From Periconia sp. R9002 (Eukaryota > Ascomycota > Dothideomycetes > Pleosporales > Periconiaceae): a stretch of 64,000 nt of DNA. The position numbers and the translations under genes are program-made. Positions 33,449 through 45,265 of the stretch are shown piece after piece (within the stretch, counting starts at the first letter, position 1; every line of letters begins with the position of its first letter). The stretch spans positions 310,001 to 374,000 of the forward strand of contig JAMAHW010000029.1 of NCBI GenBank assembly GCA_023627715.1. The letters are read 5' to 3'. The notes beneath the pieces were generated by a model. It was not told the origin of the DNA. It was given only the letters and a program-made list of their open reading frames with translations, and ran no database searches.

Positions 33449-35477
33449 TCAAGGATAAACCCATCCTTCCTTCTCCCCAACCTTGAAATCATTCTGCTCA
33501 TCCAGCGCATCTAGAAAATCCTTCTTGTACCCAGCCGTCGACAATACATCCACTTTGTCCTTATTCTTCTCACACTGCTCATACCACGCCCTCTCAAAAT
33601 TGACCTCCCCATCTTCAGTCACGCCCGCACCGTGCATATGCGGGTGGTGCTCCAAGATGACCTAAATTCGCGAATACAAAGTCAGCTTAACTCAACCAGG
33701 GATGATACAGTGAGTGAGGAATGTCTCAAAACGCCACTACGTGGTGTCTTGATACGACTTCATGCCGGAAGAACTTACCCATTCGGGGATCGGTTTGGTA
33801 GAACCATTTCTGTACCACCAGAACCTCCCTTTGCCATTGGTCTTCTCGTACTTGCGTGTGAAATTGCGAAGCGCACCGTTTGGCTCATCGCCGCGGATGA
33901 TCTTGCGATACTCGCATATGGGATGGATGTACTCATTTGTCTCACCGTATTTGTGTATATCCTCGAGTTTATACTCTTTGGCCTCGGCGTTGTAGATTTC
34001 GGCTTGACAAGCTCCAGGAACCCGAGGTGCAGTTCCAGCGAGTGTGTACATGCCACCGTATGAGTCGTTGATAGGACCGGTTCCCCATCCGTAGTCGAAC
34101 GTTGGATGGGTGTGAGGTGGATCACGCTTAGGTGGTGTAAGAGGACCGTCAGAGGGATTGATCAGAGGAATGTGAGGAATTTTGGAGGATATCCAATCTT
34201 TCCAGTCAGCATGGTGGTAAGTGCAGGCGTATCGCACACGATCGAGCCAACGCTGGTATTGGGCCATGTATGATTTGAAAGCCGCTTGATCGATGGTAAG
34301 ATGTGGTGATATGACTTGTAGCATCCACACAAATGTCGCAGTTGACAGGTGCTCAAGATCACCTTTCATTTCCGTGATTGCATCATCGTTTCCACCGCCG
34401 GAATTGATGTGGACTCCTGGGAACCAAACCTGTTTGAGCTCAGGAATAGATTTACCCTCTTTGGCGAGCTGTTCTGGTAATTCCTTTGGAATATACCAAA
34501 GTGTTGGGCGGAAAGCTTTTCGGCGTTCATCGAGGGCTAGTGCGTGGAACGCATGCTGAATATCTGTCCGTGTCAGCTCATGATATGGTATCGGATGAAT
34601 AAATAGCATCCGGAAGTGCTACTCAGGCTGTCCAATGATATGTTAGAAATGTGTAGCTAGACTTACTTCCGTTCAGCTTCACGTTATGAAAGCCATATTG
34701 GGTTCTCCAGTTCGAGTTGTCGAACATCGCGACGTCCGGTACGCCCAAACTTCCAACAGTGTCCCAGACCCCTACGACTTTAACAGTGCGACTGGCTTCC
34801 GAAGCAACGAGCCGATGATGGGGCCTGATCTCCCAGGCCTGTGCATGCTCCTTGTCACTGTTGATGCCTCCGGCTTTGTCCAACGCCGCGCCCTTCTTAC
34901 TCAACTTGCCATCCACAAAGTCCTTCCAAGCCTGAGTGTCCCTGAAGTGAAGACCCGTTGTATTAGACATGTACGCTCGGTAAATCTCAGGGAACATTTG
35001 CATGTGAATGGGTTGAATGACGCCGATATCCGTGACGAGTCCGGCCACGGCGCGAGCTGTGTATGCACCTCGTGAGAAACCGAAGCAGAAGATTTCATCG
35101 CCGGGTTCGTAGTTCATTACGATGAAGTTGTATGCTTCTATGACGTTTTCGGCGAGACCGGCTCCAGTGCCTCCTTGACGGGATCGCTCAGAGCCACTGA
35201 GATTGCCTGTGCCGATACCACTGTCGTAGTAGACAACCTGATGCCACTTCTTGCTTGGGTCCTTTGCATCAGTTCCGATGCGTGCGATTACGCGGCAGAG
35301 TTTGGTAACATTCGATGGCACTGTTTCAAGAGTTATGCTTTAAGCATGGAGAGTAAACGTCTGCACCGGATTTGACTGACCATTTTCTTGTCCACTGACA
35401 CTGGATTGCCAGGTTCCGTCGCAGCAGATGATGAGACGCCTTCCCCAGGGTTTATCGGCGTTACCTAGATCTCCCAT
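33449..35477 (-). CDS. DUF2235 alpha/beta hydrolase (Tle1-like catalytic fold)
   Basis: Four exons (35477-35381, 35320-34667, 34563-33779, 33661-33449) give 582 residues. Key segments: N-terminal LIICCDGTWQ, a GTG(A/N) turn, the nucleophile elbow CFGFSRGAYTAR with Ser115, Asp219 in VVGVWDTVGSLG, the DERRKAFRPTLW block and His302 in VWFPGVHINSGGG. Together they form a Ser-Asp-His triad of the DUF2235 family, related to the catalytic domain of type VI secretion phospholipase effectors and common as multi-copy genes in filamentous fungi. It probably acts on lipids or esters. There is no signal peptide or transmembrane segment, so a soluble intracellular enzyme is expected. The frame is open a little upstream of the chosen ATG. 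Confidence 0.87.
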
Positions 35478-36819
35478 GACTGATTTGGGTATTGTTGAAA
35501 GTGTTCCGTAATCCGAATATCGTCTGAAATCCCAATAGAAGAATTCGAGGACAGCAGGGAGGGGTTTAAGAACAAAACTCGCCGCTCACTCAGCTCCCCT
35601 CAGCCATTGGCGACTCTTTGAAGCTGTAGAACAACGGCCAGATACAGCCCTGGGTCACAAGCATCCACCGCACCTTACAATAAGGTTCTGTGGCATACTG
35701 GGTTCCACCTTCCATTGCACGAGTCTCCACTTCCCTTTCTGATTGGTTTTCCGCCGTTGCTCACGCTGAGCCCGCACCGTACGTAAGCCACCACACTGAT
35801 TGCCTTGATTGCCTTGATTACATCTAACAGCCCCATTGATGGAACACATCACCGTTTGTGCAAGTCTATATGTATGACCACCGCCACATGCGGCCCGAGA
35901 TGGGGGGACGACAAGCGACGTCGCCGTCACTTAACCGAGAAACCGACCCGATTTGAGCAGGTGCGGGCAGCTTATTTGCTTTTGGAGGAGGAGCGAGTAG
36001 CTGAATGGGCTTGATTGTGGATTTTTGGTTGCCTAATGCAGCAAGCGCCGGGTAGATCGCAGACCAATTGATGCATGGTTACTTAGGTGGGCTTTGGGGA
36101 AATATGCCAAGGCTAGCTGAATGTTCGTGGCTACTCATGTACCGTCGTATCGCGTACAAGTTCTCTCGCTAAACTGCGTTCTTTCGCGATCGATGCTCTG
36201 CTGTGGGTGTGTCATGTGCATCGCTTTCGACGCTTGATCTGCAGTGATCCAGTGATGGGATATTTGATAGGGCTCAGCTCCGTTCAACAGTTTGTTGGCG
36301 CTCAAATCTCGACTTGAAGTGGCTCCAGACTCCCAGCTACTTGAAACTGATCTTCAAAATATCGGTAAAAAAGGAAAAATGTTACTGATTGCGTGTGTAC
36401 ATAGGATATCGGCGTTGTGCGCTACACAATTAAGTGAACATGCATCAATCCTCGGCCTCTGTGAGCGAATTGCTGACACGGATGATCTGACCAGTGGAGT
36501 CTTTCATTCGCAGAACAACTACCACTGCAAAACATCAATGATACCGAAAGTGTTTTCCTACTCGCAATTGATTGGTGTATTATGTACCAAGAATGCGTGC
36601 TACCGTTAGGATCAAGGTTGGGTTTAAGTGCCCCACACATGAGAAAGCCCGTTCGACGACCTCTTCTATATGTCGTTTCACTCGTTCCATGCAGCAAGGT
36701 TTGTCAAAGACGTTGGAAAATAAGATAAATGCTAACGCGCTACACAAAAAGTTTTAAACTTTGCTCTATATATTATACATCGTCTTTCCTTCTGCTAAAA
36801 AGCGACCCAAGAGCGCGAT
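35478..36819. other. intergenic region, no gene seen
   Basis: 1.3 kb holding the DUF2235 promoter on the left and the permease 3' end on the right. Short frames only. Confidence 0.5.
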
Positions 36820-38535
36820 TTACGCAACCCAGTACCACATCTTTTGCACAACGTTCTTCGGGACTGGCTCTTCGTCTTGAGCACACAGCTCATCCATCTC
36901 CCTCTTCCCGCTGATGATGTCGATCTGGGGGATCTTGATGGCAAACGAAGTTCTGTATACCAGCTTGTGTCCGAAGTAAAGGACGAGGAAAATGGGAATC
37001 GTAATGTACGCAGCCAGGAAGTTGGAAGCTGACCAGTTCTTCGGGAAGAAGACTTGGAAGCCGTTGGTGAGTGTTAGGATGCAAATGAGTCCGAGGACGA
37101 ACCAAACCAGGTATGGCTGGAACGGAGTCTTGAATGGCAAGGTATGCAACAAGTTGTTGAACTCGAGTGCTTTGCGGAAGCGGATGTAAGTGATCATGAC
37201 GACAATCCAAGCAATGAAACCAGAGATGGTGCTGATGTTACTGAACCAGGTAAACACTTGCGCACCGGTACTTGATACGTTCAAGTAGGCAAGCAGGCCA
37301 ATCGCCCACGTAGCCAAAACAGCCACCCAGGGGACACCTTGCTTGTTGGTTTTACCAAAAATCTTGGGAGCATCTCCGGCGAGGGCCATGCCGTAAAGGA
37401 CACGCGAACCGGAGAACAAGAAAGCGTTTCCGGCAGACCAGGCAGAGGTCAAGATAGCCGCGTTGATGACATGATTTAGACCTCTGATGCCGGCGCGTGA
37501 GATTCCGATAACGAACGGAGATGCAGTGGCATTGGAGCTTGGGCTGAGGAGACGGTCATCATCCGAGGGAACAATAACACCGATGATGAAGGAACCGAAG
37601 CCGTAGAAGATGGCCAAACGGTATACGAAGCGCGATGCAGCCTTTGGAATGTTTCTGCGAGGAGCGACCGTCTCACCAGCTGCCAGAGCAATCAACTCCG
37701 GGGATGTGATGAAAGCGAACCCAGCGCGGACAAACGCCGTCCAGTAGGCCAGAAATTTGCCTGTGTTCCCTGGCACCAGATATTCGTTGAATGCCCCTGG
37801 ATTGTTCCAGTAACGGAATCCGAGTCGCCCTTGATCATTCGGACTGCCGCCCAACATGATGACAAAGCCAAGGATAACCAGTCCCATAATGGTCAAGAAT
37901 TTGATCGAAGCGAACCAGAATTCAGCCTCTCCGAATACGCCGACCGCAACAATGTTGAGGAAAAGGATGACGACAAGAAAAATGGTGATCCAAGCTGCGG
38001 CGGGTACCGGAGTCGCCCAGTAATCCAAAAGAATGGATCCTGCTGTAGCTTCCGCAGCAACCAGAATGGCGTACGCATACCAATAATTCCAGCCTGCAGC
38101 GAAAGCCAAAGAAGGGTCGACGAAACGCTTGACGAAGTAGGGGACGGTAATACCCTTCATGGGAAGATAGGTGACGATTTCAGCCAAGTTGTTCATCACG
38201 TTGTAGACGACGAGCATCATGGACAGGTAGGCCATGAAGAGGGGAGCAGGCCCCGTTAGCGCAAGGATTCCTCCAGAGCCGACGAAAAGACCTGTTCCAA
38301 TGGCACCTCCAAGAGCCCTGGGTCGCGATTAGCCGTTTGCGCAAGGGGGCATAGAGGGAGGGTAGACATACAAAAACTGGATGTGACGACTCTTGAGGCC
38401 TCGATGGGTGTCGCCGCCTCGGCCACTTGCTTCGGCGACGGTTGCAGCGCCATGGACAAAAGGCTCGCTGGTGTATGCGCCGTCATCGTACCCTTGGGTT
38501 GCTGGGTAGCCCTTCTCGACTTCGGAGGAGTTCAT
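36820..38535 (-). CDS. amino-acid permease (YAT/GAP family)
   Basis: Two exons (38535-38372 and 38317-36820; intron 54 bp) give 553 residues. The hydrophilic N-terminus (about 50 residues) leads to TM1 with GGAIGTGLFVGSG, the unwound substrate-binding helix of the APC superfamily. About 12 hydrophobic helices follow, and the motif FAFITSPELIALAAGE in TM5-6 is typical of fungal amino-acid permeases. The C-terminal tail ends VQKMWYWVA. It is a plasma-membrane proton-coupled importer of amino acids. Substrate range (general versus proline or dicarboxylic) cannot be decided from motifs alone. Confidence 0.92.
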
Positions 38536-38644
38536 TTTGGTGCCACGGAAGAGCGTGCTGGCTGGCGTGGCGGGAAGGATTGTCGAGAGGTTGATGAGCT
38601 TCCACCCTGGCTTCGGAAAGGAATCTGGGGAAGCAGGATGGATG

Positions 38645-38652
38645 CTTTTATA
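38645..38652 (-). promoter_or_regulatory. TATA box of the permease gene
   Basis: The minus strand reads TATAAAAG about 110 bp upstream of the ATG. Confidence 0.5.
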
Positions 38653-38724
38653 CCTAGTGGGCAGCTACGTCCCGAGCAGGGAGCACTAGCCACCGACTTA
38701 GGAGGGAGGATTATGCGCAGGGCA

Positions 38725-38732
38725 AGATAAGG
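38725..38732. promoter_or_regulatory. candidate GATA-factor site upstream of the permease
   Basis: AGATAAGG, an HGATAR match, lies about 190 bp upstream of the start codon. AreA/Nit2-type GATA factors control amino-acid permeases under nitrogen limitation in filamentous ascomycetes. A single site is weak evidence. Confidence 0.3.
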
Positions 38733-40242
38733 TATCTAGGGGCATGGTCTTGTTGGACGAGAAAAATCTTTTCCCAAGTCGGACAAGGCGTTTGGGTTGG
38801 ATGGGCAGCTTCAGTTGGCTTGCCTTGCTCTCGAAAAGTGGAGCCAAGCTCGGATCGACCAAGGCGGTGATCCTGGTTTCCCTCGAGCCGTTCCTGGGGA
38901 TGCAATTACTATGACTAATTGGTACATGTGTTGCCTTTGTGGGGAAGCTGGAGGCCCATTGGCGTGTGCTCTGGACCGTCGTTTACTTGCGGCTTTGGAC
39001 ACAGCTTTCGACATGAAATGCCTCTTGGAGCGCGCCTTCTTGGCTGGTCTTGGGCGTAACATGATGCTGCTAGTCCGAGTTACTGTGAGATGGCGCTGCG
39101 CCGGTTTGCGGAGCGTGGAGGGAGATTCGACGACCATGAGGCCAAAGCCGAGGGAAACCGAGATACCAGGAGGCTCTTGCGCAGGCCCTGTTCTCCGCGT
39201 TTTCCATTGTCCTTCTAGAGTGACGAGTCGTTGACGCGGGATTAGAGTTGCGCCGCATGGCTTGATGCTCCGTGGACCGAAGTGGCTGGCAGTCATCGCA
39301 GTGCCTGGTTTGCTGCGAGCCTCAACATGGGGGCCGCGCCCCATCCGGCCTAGCCCCCTCTCATGTGACTCCACTCAGAATCCACTTCGCAATACATTTG
39401 CGGATCAGGCCTGCGCCGTATGAGACGACATCCCCATTGTTTAGATAGTGCTAGACTCACCATGACTCTGCCATAGATATGTCCGAGATAACGAGTGTTG
39501 TAATATCGTTCGTAATGGCAGAATGCAAGATTCTTAGGGCCTGGAAATATAAGTGCAACATTCACTGCCCTGTCATAGGCCAGTCGCACATCCAAATATA
39601 TCCGCATATCACTCTAGCTATTTTGTATCAAGTCTTGTTGATAATCATTCATCATGAAACGAAACAATCCAGCAGACAATCCGACAAGCACTTCAGCTCT
39701 GTTCCATCTGTAAACAACATCACTTGCTGAGACCATCACTTTCGGAATACGACGCAATTTAGTAATCCTGCCTCACCCTCCCATTCGCCGAATCCAAACA
39801 CGAGAAGACGTGCGCCCAAAATACCTGCTACGCTCTAGCGCTAAGCACGTTTAAGAATTCCCTCATGTAGTTTATCCAGACTCCTTCATCTTGGCTCCAA
39901 ATCTCCGCGTCCCCTACTCCAAACAGCATCTCAGGTAGCCATCTTGCGAACAGCTTCACCTTGGCATCATGCGGAATTTCCAGTTCAACAGCTCTCGTAT
40001 ACCGCAAGAGGAGAGAGAGACAAAGAAGAAAAGGAAAAGCGGCAAACCCGTAGCCCTAACAATCCAAAAATAATATCCCAATGATGCTTACTGAACAACC
40101 ATCAATGATCTATCCATTTTCCGCAATGAGCTTCTCAACCCAAACCCATCCGCTTTAAAACCAGAAAAAACCCTCCCTCGAGAAAAAAAAATGACCCTCA
40201 TCAGTTCACATCCCCACAAAGACAATCCAAACAATAACTAAG

Positions 40243-40581
40243 ATGGTATCCGCGCAAATCGTCGGCGCCGTCCTGCAAAAGGCCGTCGCGGTGGCGACGC
40301 ACTCGTGGGAATACGGCACCGTGGCCGAAGCCCTGCTCGAATGGAACGACCCCAAGCTCTCCATCTGGAACGATCCGTTCCCGGGTGGGCAAGTGCCCAC
40401 GCTGGATGTGCAAGGCGTGAAGGCGTTGGAGTATGTGCGGCCGTTTATTAGCACGACTGGTATGTTATGCTTGTTTGTCATAGTCACATGGACGATGAAG
40501 AAGACACTGGACATCTACTAACTCTATACTTAGAAAAAACACTCGTTCCCGGCGACGGTACGTCTGATGGATACCTGCGGT

Positions 40582-40620
<39 letters not shown>

Positions 40621-41810
40621 CGGGGGGGGGGGGGGGCGGCGCGNNNNNNNNNNAAAATATACTTTTAAAAAACACTCGTTCCCGGGGACGGTACGTCTTT
40701 TTGTTAAATTCCACCCCCCCCCCCCCCCCCCCCGACCCCTGGATCACAAGAGAAACAAACAACTCAATCCCTGAAGAGATTCCTCCGAAAAGACGTCGTC
40801 ACCGCTAACACCATACAGGAGCAGCCGGCGACCCAGCCGCCATCGGCATCCCCGCGCTGATGATAGGAAAGTCGAACCAAACGTACTGGGACGCGGCCCT
40901 CCGTCAACAGCAGCATCTGCTCAATGACGTGCCACGCTGGTCCAACGGCGCTATAAGCCACCGCGAAGCAGGCCCAGAGGTACGTTTGTTCATTTCCGGC
41001 TGGCAGAACCTCACCTCCTCCAACACGAACGTTCTCTTTATCTATGTACTGAACTGACGACATGCGAGAATAGCTCTGGGCAGACTTCGTATACATGGTC
41101 CCACCGTACGTTCTCACCAACCTCCGTCCCTCCTTTTCCCTCTCCGTTTCCCCCACAAACTAACTCCCACACACAGCTTCCTAGCCTACACCGCAGTCGC
41201 CACATCCTCCCTCCCCGACCTCCTCACCTCCTTTGAACAATGCAAAGCCTACCACGACGCCCTCCTCCCCGCCAACGGAAAAGCCCCCTGGCGCCACATC
41301 ATCAACCCCACCTCCAACCCGGACGCAGGTCTCTGGAGCACAGGCAACGCCTGGGCCGCCGCAGGCATATCCCGCGTCCTCGCCACGTTCAAAAAATCCC
41401 CCTACGCCGCCCAAACCCAGTCCGAGCAGAACCAGCTCAGCACCTACATCAAGGAAATCCTCGACGGTGCCATCGCGCTGGACACGGATCCGTCCGGGCT
41501 GTTGCGGAATTACTTGGATGATGCGGGGTGGTGGGGGGAGATTTCAGGGACCTCGCTGTTGGCGGCGACGGCGTTGCGGGTGGCCAAGTTGGATGAGGGG
41601 GTTTTTGGGGGTGGGAAGTATGTTGAGTGGGCCGAGAAGAAGATGAAGGTGGTGGAAGGGAAGATTGACACGGAGATTGGGATCGTGAGGCCCGCGGTGA
41701 ATCCGATGGATTGGAAGGATCGGAAGCAGTTTACCTCGGGGAGTCCGGAGGGGCAGGCGTTTGTGGTGTTGTTGGAGGCTGCGTGGAGGGATTGGAAGGG
41801 TGAGGCTTGA
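40243..41810 (+). CDS. six-hairpin glycosidase-like protein (GH88/GH105-related), intron contains assembly gap
   Basis: Five exons (40243-40459, 40534-40557, 40819-40979, 41074-41105, 41177-41810) join in frame to 355 residues. The join across the gap reads EKTLVPGD then GAAGDPAAIG, the order expected for this family. The gap therefore lies wholly in the second intron and the protein is complete. Conserved blocks include LLNDVPRWSNGAISHRE, ELWADFVYMVPPFLAY, GLWSTGNAWAAAGI and an acidic LDDAGWWGEISGTSLLAA. These suggest an (alpha/alpha)6 barrel related to unsaturated glycuronyl hydrolases. No signal peptide is evident; the N-terminus begins MVSAQIVGAVLQKA. The substrate, perhaps a pectin-derived disaccharide, is inferred from the fold. 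Confidence 0.82.
40525..40698. other. assembly gap with duplicated flanks and homopolymer runs
   Basis: Ten Ns occupy 40644-40653. A 41-nt sequence that includes the whole second exon of the glycosidase occurs at 40525-40565 and again at 40658-40698, 38 of 41 bases identical. The left copy runs into 39 Gs (40582-40620), one C and 15 more Gs. The right copy runs into about 20 Cs at 40714-40733. This looks like two unmerged contig ends of one locus, not a biological duplication. Confidence 0.75.
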
Positions 41811-42405
41811 GGGGAAAAGGGGGTAGATGGTGTAAGGACTTTTTTTTTGGTTTTTTTTGGTTTTTGATTTTGAGGCGGTGGAGTGATGTGCAACTCTTGT
41901 TTTTCTTTTCGTTAGATTCTTTTTTGCTTTTTAGATAAGTTTGGATGCAGTGAATCAATTCTTGAATTATAGTCTCAAGGAATCCCAACATAAGAGAGCA
42001 GAGTGTCTACAATCGTTCGTGTCTGCTCTACTAGACTCCTATACATGTACACATTCCCCGAATGTTAAACTGAAGCAGCCATGACAGCTAGAACGTGGAA
42101 GAGAAGAGTGCAACCTCACATCAAGATACCTTAGCAATATAGACAGGTTGTGAAAGTAACATTTGTGGAGAATGTTATATTAAAAATGCATGCTCAGCAA
42201 AAGAATTCTCTATCATCCATATAAACATTAAGTAATACTATAGTTCGTAGCGTTGAAGCGGTTCGTCGATGGTCTACATGAGTGCGCAACAGATGCGCTG
42301 GGTAAGATGCAAAGCAGTGTATAGATGCTAAGAATGCTTTTGCCAACAGTAAACATTCGACCTTCTCTAAAGATCAAATGAGTAAACACTTTTCTGACAA
42401 GCAGT
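41811..42405. other. convergent intergenic region
   Basis: 3' flanks of the glycosidase and the phosphotransferase. T-rich on the plus strand near 41840-41930, consistent with polyadenylation signals. No gene. Confidence 0.5.
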
Positions 42406-44091
42406 TTAATCCGTACGGCCTTTCTCGGAACGGAAGCCGTTGGCCGTTCCATTTGATTTTGCGCCTTTTTCGTTTGCCTTCTTGGCTGGTATCGTGAGGC
42501 AGTTGATGCCAAGGAAGTTGCAAATGCTAGTGATAACCAGATGCGCCCATCTACCGTACACAACAGCGGCGAACACAAAGTAGAATCGGAGATACCATAG
42601 CTCGAAGTTTGCGGAAATAGGACCGAAGGTGGTTCCGGGGATGGTAAAGTAAGGGTGGTTTACCAAAAGAGCGCCACCAATCATGGGAGCCAACATGATG
42701 GTCCAGTATGGGAAAGGTTGGCGAGTGAGGTGAGCGAGAATGATCTTTGTCGTCATTCGCCCGAATACCAAAGACATGGTCAAGCAATAGAGGACTAGAT
42801 GGTTGTCTTTCAGGATGAAGGAGTACGGCGAGCCTAACCAAGCCATCGTGGCAAGGCAAAAGATGACAAGCGGTGTCCACTCTAGGAAGAGCGGCATGAT
42901 GGGTAGGTTTTTGGCACGGCGGGTTTTTGCAACGTTTACAACACAAGCTGGCAAATGTGCGACAAAAAATGTGAACAGAATCATGGGTATCCAGACTTCT
43001 CGGAAGCTCATGTCACCCAGCCACGCCTCGTAGGCGGGTAGATATTGAACCAAAGGAGTTGACCAAATCTGAGGTCCAAAGTAGCCGGACATACACATGA
43101 ACGTGCAGGCCAGAATAAGACCCTCTATAACAATGTTAGTGCATAAAACTCAGAAGACGGGAGATATTATATATACCAGTTGGGCCGTTGAAGTAACCAA
43201 GATACAAGGTGTGAGTGTGATACGTTTCCCAAGTGGAAAAGAACATGGGCAGCACAGGCACAAGGGCAGTGAATGCGCCAATCTTGGTGGAGCCGTATCC
43301 AACTGCTGCAGTCTCGAGCAAACTGGCGAGCGTGCAGTTCAGAGAGTCAATGCCGTGACTACATGGCGTCAGTTATCCTGTTTGGGCGCATATGGGCAGA
43401 GGATAACGTACTCAAACAACTCTCCTAACGGGCTCGAAGTACCAGTTCTACGCGCTTGTTTACCATCCACGTTATCCATGGTCGAATACCTGCATGTCGT
43501 TGATTAGCGCACGCCCTACTAGTAGCGGAGACGGGGTGGCTCACATCCACATGCCAAAGGCAAAGCTATAATATACCCACGATGGTGCCTATTCCCCATG
43601 TGCCATGTCAGTCTCCCTCTTCCATGTCATACTTCAATGTATGAGCTTCCGAGCCTTACCGGTCCAACGAGATCAGGCACGTAAAGTTCCAAAATCCCTA
43701 CATTCCCTAATATGAAGAAAAAACCCAGCAATGTGACGAGGTTCGGAGCAAGCCACATGGGCAGCAATTCGACGAATCCATTCCACTATTTGGCGTTAGC
43801 CCTGCGCGCGGTGGGGGAAGGGGTTTGCGGAGGTCGGGCACATCGTACATAATGCTTGAGGATATATCGCGATATGAAGGATTTGTCGACACTCGAGTAT
43901 TTGTAGGAATGGAGGTGCTGCAGCGCGTCCTCGGAGACGCACTCATGCTTCGCAGTTTCTACAGACAAACCATCAGTACAAGGAGTTGAGCATACGCTTG
44001 GCTCGAATTGCAGCGGATTTTGCAGAGTCGCGCACGACGTACCTTTGCTCGGCGGCATGGCGGGATGAGTGACGGGAGAAGGCAGAGACAT
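42406..44091 (-). CDS. choline/ethanolamine phosphotransferase
   Basis: Seven exons (44091-44043, 43958-43849, 43785-43660, 43588-43545, 43489-43412, 43358-43177, 43124-42406) give 435 residues. The CDP-alcohol phosphatidyltransferase signature DGx2ARx8Gx3Dx3D is complete: Asp118, Gly119, Ala122, Arg123, Gly132, Asp136 and Asp140. Around nine to ten hydrophobic helices follow. The family transfers phosphocholine or phosphoethanolamine from the CDP-alcohol to diacylglycerol, the last step of the Kennedy pathway, at the ER or Golgi. It corresponds to yeast CPT1/EPT1; which headgroup is preferred cannot be told. The [13 protein letters not shown] basic tail lies in the cytosol by family topology. 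A second Met (residue 12) is an alternative start. Confidence 0.9.
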
Positions 44092-45265
44092 GGAGGAGGA
44101 TGGGGAATGGGGTTAATTTATGGTTATGCAGGCGCGGGGTTGGATCTCGGCCATATGGTTCAAATGGGAAAAGGAAGCTGGATTGCGGAACAAAAAATTG
44201 ACGTGCAGCAGTAGGTAGGATACCAATTCACACCAAGGGTGATGTCGATGGCTGCCGATGCAGAGGCCCGATCATCTCCTCGCTCCTCCTCGGAACACCG
44301 GCAGGGATGCAGGGCTGCTGCCATTGGTGTTTTCAGGGACCGGCACGTGAAGGCCATGGTGGCTGCCAATTGATCCATCGCCAGCTCTCTACACGCCCTT
44401 AAACATTGTGCAATTGAATCATCATGTATCAGGCATAACCTTGATTTACCCCAGGCTCCCTTCACCTGCTGAAACGCTGCCAATGCATGCAACACTTTTT
44501 TTTTGCCCTATTCAAACCCCCGTTCTTGGTCGACGTCTTTAGGCGGCCTAGCGCCTCGCTTGACCAACCTTGGCACTTTGGACGTGCAACTTTTCTTCCA
44601 CCATCTAACGCTGCCTTCTCTCCATCAATAACGTGCCTACACATGTAGACATACACCGCCATGCCACTGAGTGCTGCTCACGATATACACCAGCTGCTGT
44701 CTCTACTCTACAAGATGGGCGAATAGCACTGCGCATAATAATAGCTCCCGTAAAGGTATGTAACAATACTTTCAACTTCTTCTTCCCAGCATCACGTACT
44801 TTTACTCGTATGATGAGATTATCATCGACCATCAAATACTTTATAGGAAGAGCCGGAAAAGGTATGGCTAGTATCGACAAATGCAAGCCGTCGCTGCTTA
44901 TAACTTGGTCTCTGAGAGGAATTCTGCTCAATCTATTCATCAATTTTTCGGGAGAAACAGTCGCTAACAGCTGTTCATAGACCATATTACATTTTGAAAC
45001 GAGGGCATATGCTGAGGCCCTGTGAGCTTTAGAGGGTCAACGTATGCCGTAATTAGCTGGAAGGTACAGGCCATAGACTGGAGCCAAGGTTCCGATCGAA
45101 TAGAGCAGAAGAAGTGGAGAAGAAATATGAAACTTATGAACATTTTGAATGCGCATATACTGTCTTCTCCATACGAATGACCCAAAACCGTGCAGCGCTA
45201 AAAGATAACCACTGATCATGATCCGTTCTTCTCATTGCCTTTCGAGCAACGGCATCCAAGACTCT
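44092..45265. other. intergenic region with two-strand open frames
   Basis: It holds the phosphotransferase promoter on the left and the VPS53 3' flank on the right. Frames of about 115-126 codons are open on both strands over 44605-44985, the minus one starting at an ATG. Neither shows a family or clear composition bias, so neither is called as a gene. Confidence 0.4.

Larger units (their letters stand above)
38536..40242. other. divergent intergenic region
   Basis: 1.7 kb between the permease and glycosidase start codons. Longer frames on both strands over 38800-39370 have no family resemblance and overlap each other, so they look like chance openings in a GC-richer promoter-distal stretch. 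Confidence 0.5.

Noticed and set aside
30054..36000. Possible biosynthetic gene cluster (monooxygenase, hydrolase, NLR-like protein)
   Set aside because: There is no backbone enzyme such as a PKS, NRPS or terpene cyclase and no pathway-specific regulator, so clustering is not supported.
38797..39374. Overlapping 145- and 187-codon frames on opposite strands upstream of the permease
   Set aside because: They lie in a GC-richer promoter-distal stretch, overlap each other and resemble no family.
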